This document shows, piece after piece, positions 62,570 to 64,000 of a stretch of DNA of 64,000 bases. The translations under genes and the position numbers were made by a program. The stretch covers positions 1-64,000 of the forward strand of contig CALHOU010000078.1 of assembly GCA_938035945.1 (NCBI GenBank), in the 5' to 3' direction. Each line of letters opens with the position of its first letter. Within the stretch, counting starts at the first letter, position 1. The stretch comes from an uncultured Granulosicoccaceae bacterium (GTDB lineage Bacteria > Pseudomonadota > Gammaproteobacteria > Granulosicoccales > Granulosicoccaceae). The notes under the pieces were generated by a model. It was not told where the DNA came from and did no database searches. It worked only from the letters and a program-made list of their open reading frames with translations.

Positions 62570-63067
62570 TTATTTTTGCGACTTGAGCAAAGTGTTCCAT
62601 TTACCAATCTGCTTTTGAATTTCATCAGCAGTGGATTCCGCAATCTTTAACATGGCGTCACTCGATTGCTTAAATTCCTCCTTAATTTTTGGCCCACGCT
62701 CTTCCCAGAAATCTTCTACTTCCATTGCTGCAAGCTTGGACTTCAGTTCAACTTCACCCATCAGGGTTTTGGATTTTTCGGTCGCACTTTCTAAGTAGTT
62801 ATCGACGACGTCTTTCGAGGCATCGAGTTTATCGCGTGCTTCCATCAAGCCTAAATGGGCTTGTAGTTCAGCTTCATCTGAGAGCTTGCCTCCATGCCCT
62901 ACTGAGTCGGATAACTTAGCGTGGATTTTTTTCATCGCGCTTTTCATCGTCGCACGAAGCTCGTCAGTATCATCGGGTAAATCATCTACCCAGTCTTCGA
63001 GTTTATCTTCTAGCTCTTCAAGCTCGTGCATCGAGCGTTTAATCGCATCTTTAAGCTTATCGTCCAT
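62570..63067 (-). CDS. Charged helical protein of unknown function
   Basis: The 165-residue product is almost wholly helical and highly charged, with Leu at heptad-like spacing (LKDAIKRSMHELEELEDKLEDWVDDL; KKIHAKLSDSV; LMEARDKLDASKDVVDNYLES; KSKTLMGEVELKSKLAAMEVEDFWEERG). It has no signal peptide or membrane segment. The middle looks like long amphipathic helices similar to apolipoprotein- or phasin-like folds, but I cannot match it to a known family. It lies 38 bp downstream of secF on the same strand, so it may be co-transcribed with the Sec genes, and converges on suhB. Function unknown. Confidence 0.72.
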   Translation of the reverse strand: MDDKLKDAIKRSMHELEELEDKLEDWVDDLPDDTDELRATMKSAMKKIHAKLSDSVGHGGKLSDEAELQAHLGLMEARDKLDASKDVVDNYLESATEKSKTLMGEVELKSKLAAMEVEDFWEERGPKIKEEFKQSSDAMLKIAESTADEIQKQIGKWNTLLKSQK

Positions 63068-63105
63068 AGGTTAAATCCTTTCGATAGTGGCTGATGGCTA
63101 ATATA

Positions 63106-64000
63106 TTAAGGAATATCGTCCAGGTCCGCACCCTCTTTTTCCACAGGCATCATGTCTTCTTTGCTAATGCCCAGTCCAAGTACCGTGGTACTTGCAACGA
63201 AGATGGAAGAATAGGTACCGATGATCACACCGATGATAAGCGCTAACGCAAATCCATTAATGATTTTGCCGCCAAAGATGAACAATGAAAGCAATACTAG
63301 CAAGGTGGTTAGAGAGGTAATAACGGTTCGAGACAGTGTCTGATTGATTGACGCGTTCATAATTTCGGCGGGTGTGCCACGGCGCATGGTACGAAAATTT
63401 TCTCGAATACGGTCAAACACAACAATCGTGTCGTTAAGTGAATAACCTATCACCGCAAGGATGGCCGCAAGAATGGTTAAATCAAATTCAATTTGAAACA
63501 AGGCAAAAACACCGACGGTGATAATAACGTCATGCACTAGAGCAAGCACAGAGCCCACAGAGAATTTCTTTTCAAATCGGAACCAGATATAGACAACAAT
63601 GGCGAACAGCGCCATCAGTACCGCCAAGCCTCCGGTTTCACGTAGCTCTTCACCCACTTGTGGGCCAACGAACTCAACCCGGCGCATTTTAATTTCAGAT
63701 TCACTGGTAGGCTTGAGTGCCCCTAGCACATCATCACTAAGCGCTGAGCCTGTCACATCACCCTCTGGCGGAGCCATGCGAATTAATACATCAGTTGTTG
63801 AGCCAAAGTTCTGCACCGATGCATCGGGTAGTTCAGCAGCCGCTAAAACTTCACGAATGTGCTCAATGTTCGCCGTTTCTTCATAACCGACTTCGATGGT
63901 AAATCCACCGGTGAAGTCGACACCAAAATTTAAACCACGAATTAATATTGCCAGCAAAGCAATAGTGACCAATGCCGCCGATAAAAACATCGCTGGTCGG
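63106..64000 (-). CDS. secF: Protein-export membrane protein SecF (5' end outside window)
   Basis: The frame is open to the right edge (…Arg-Pro-Ala before the first visible Met), so the start lies outside. About 298 residues are visible. Features are the first membrane helix (LSAALVTIALLAILIRGLNFG), the periplasmic domain with GVDFTGGFTIEVGY, RVEFVGPQVGEELR and helices 2-6 including GVFALFQIEFDLTILAAILAVIGYSLNDTIVVFDRIRENFR and SLTTLLVLLSLFIFGGKIINGFALALIIGVIIGTYSSIFVAS. SecF pairs with SecD to help the SecYEG channel using the proton gradient; secD should lie just upstream, beyond the window. The usual secF C-terminus is followed here by an acidic MPVEKEGADLDDIP end. Confidence 0.96.
   Translation of the reverse strand, partial: RPAMFLSAALVTIALLAILIRGLNFGVDFTGGFTIEVGYEETANIEHIREVLAAAELPDASVQNFGSTTDVLIRMAPPEGDVTGSALSDDVLGALKPTSESEIKMRRVEFVGPQVGEELRETGGLAVLMALFAIVVYIWFRFEKKFSVGSVLALVHDVIITVGVFALFQIEFDLTILAAILAVIGYSLNDTIVVFDRIRENFRTMRRGTPAEIMNASINQTLSRTVITSLTTLLVLLSLFIFGGKIINGFALALIIGVIIGTYSSIFVASTTVLGLGISKEDMMPVEKEGADLDDIP

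Overview
The window reads as chromosome of a free-living, probably marine, gammaproteobacterium outside the Enterobacterales. The evidence is gene order: rpsB-tsf-pyrH-frr-uppS-cdsA-dxr-rseP-bamA-skp-lpxD-fabZ-lpxA, then tRNA(Pro-Arg-His-Leu)-tig-clpP-clpX-lon-hupB-tRNA(Val-Asp)-ppiD, and secF/suhB/trmJ/cysE/iscRSUA-hscBA-fdx-iscX, all close to the Pseudomonas-type layout. The secreted polymer-active proteins on the left (chitobiase, copper-radical oxidase, astacin protease, a cadherin-like giant protein) suggest a particle- or surface-associated life. I cannot name the genus from sequence alone.

Positions 1-19845 are an accessory, mostly secreted or transport block: the 3' part of a large cadherin-like repeat protein with three nearly identical 339-bp repeats; a lipoprotein galactose-oxidase-like copper-radical oxidase with five PA14 domains; a Sec-exported RHS-type protein ending in a class 3 lipase domain; a PilZ-like protein; tRNA-Arg(CCT); an M42 aminopeptidase; a DMT exporter; a GH20 lipoprotein; an MFS carrier; and an astacin protease ending in a GlyGly-CTERM-like sorting tail.

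Positions 19883-40381 hold envelope and translation housekeeping genes. A sugar-nucleotide aminotransferase abuts lpxB on the + strand. This pair converges on and overlaps lpxA, the last gene of the long minus-strand cluster running back from rpsB. map, glnD, dapE and fabI diverge from rpsB on the + strand. A terminator separates rpsB-tsf from pyrH.

Positions 40436-53367 carry a TTC38-like TPR protein, mscL, an FMN-dependent 2-hydroxyacid dehydrogenase, ppiD, tRNA-Asp/Val, hupB, lon, clpX, clpP, tig and a four-tRNA array, all on the minus strand. This is a protein quality-control region with clear promoters and terminators between units.

Positions 53434-64000 carry a small lipoprotein, the complete ISC iron-sulfur cluster operon (iscR to iscX) with an IscR type-1 operator over its promoter, cysE, trmJ, suhB, a coiled-coil protein of unknown role, and the 3' part of secF running off the right edge. 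Three tandem copies of a palindromic 30-bp element lie between hscB and hscA, and the first copy in the direction of transcription is the end of the hscB reading frame itself.

I found no CRISPR array, insertion sequence, prophage or rRNA. No gene-free stretch exceeds about 300 bases. I did not find a clearly new multi-gene system. The most unusual items are the exported RHS-lipase, the five-PA14 copper-radical oxidase, the aminotransferase-lpxB pair, and several compact inverted-repeat arrays.
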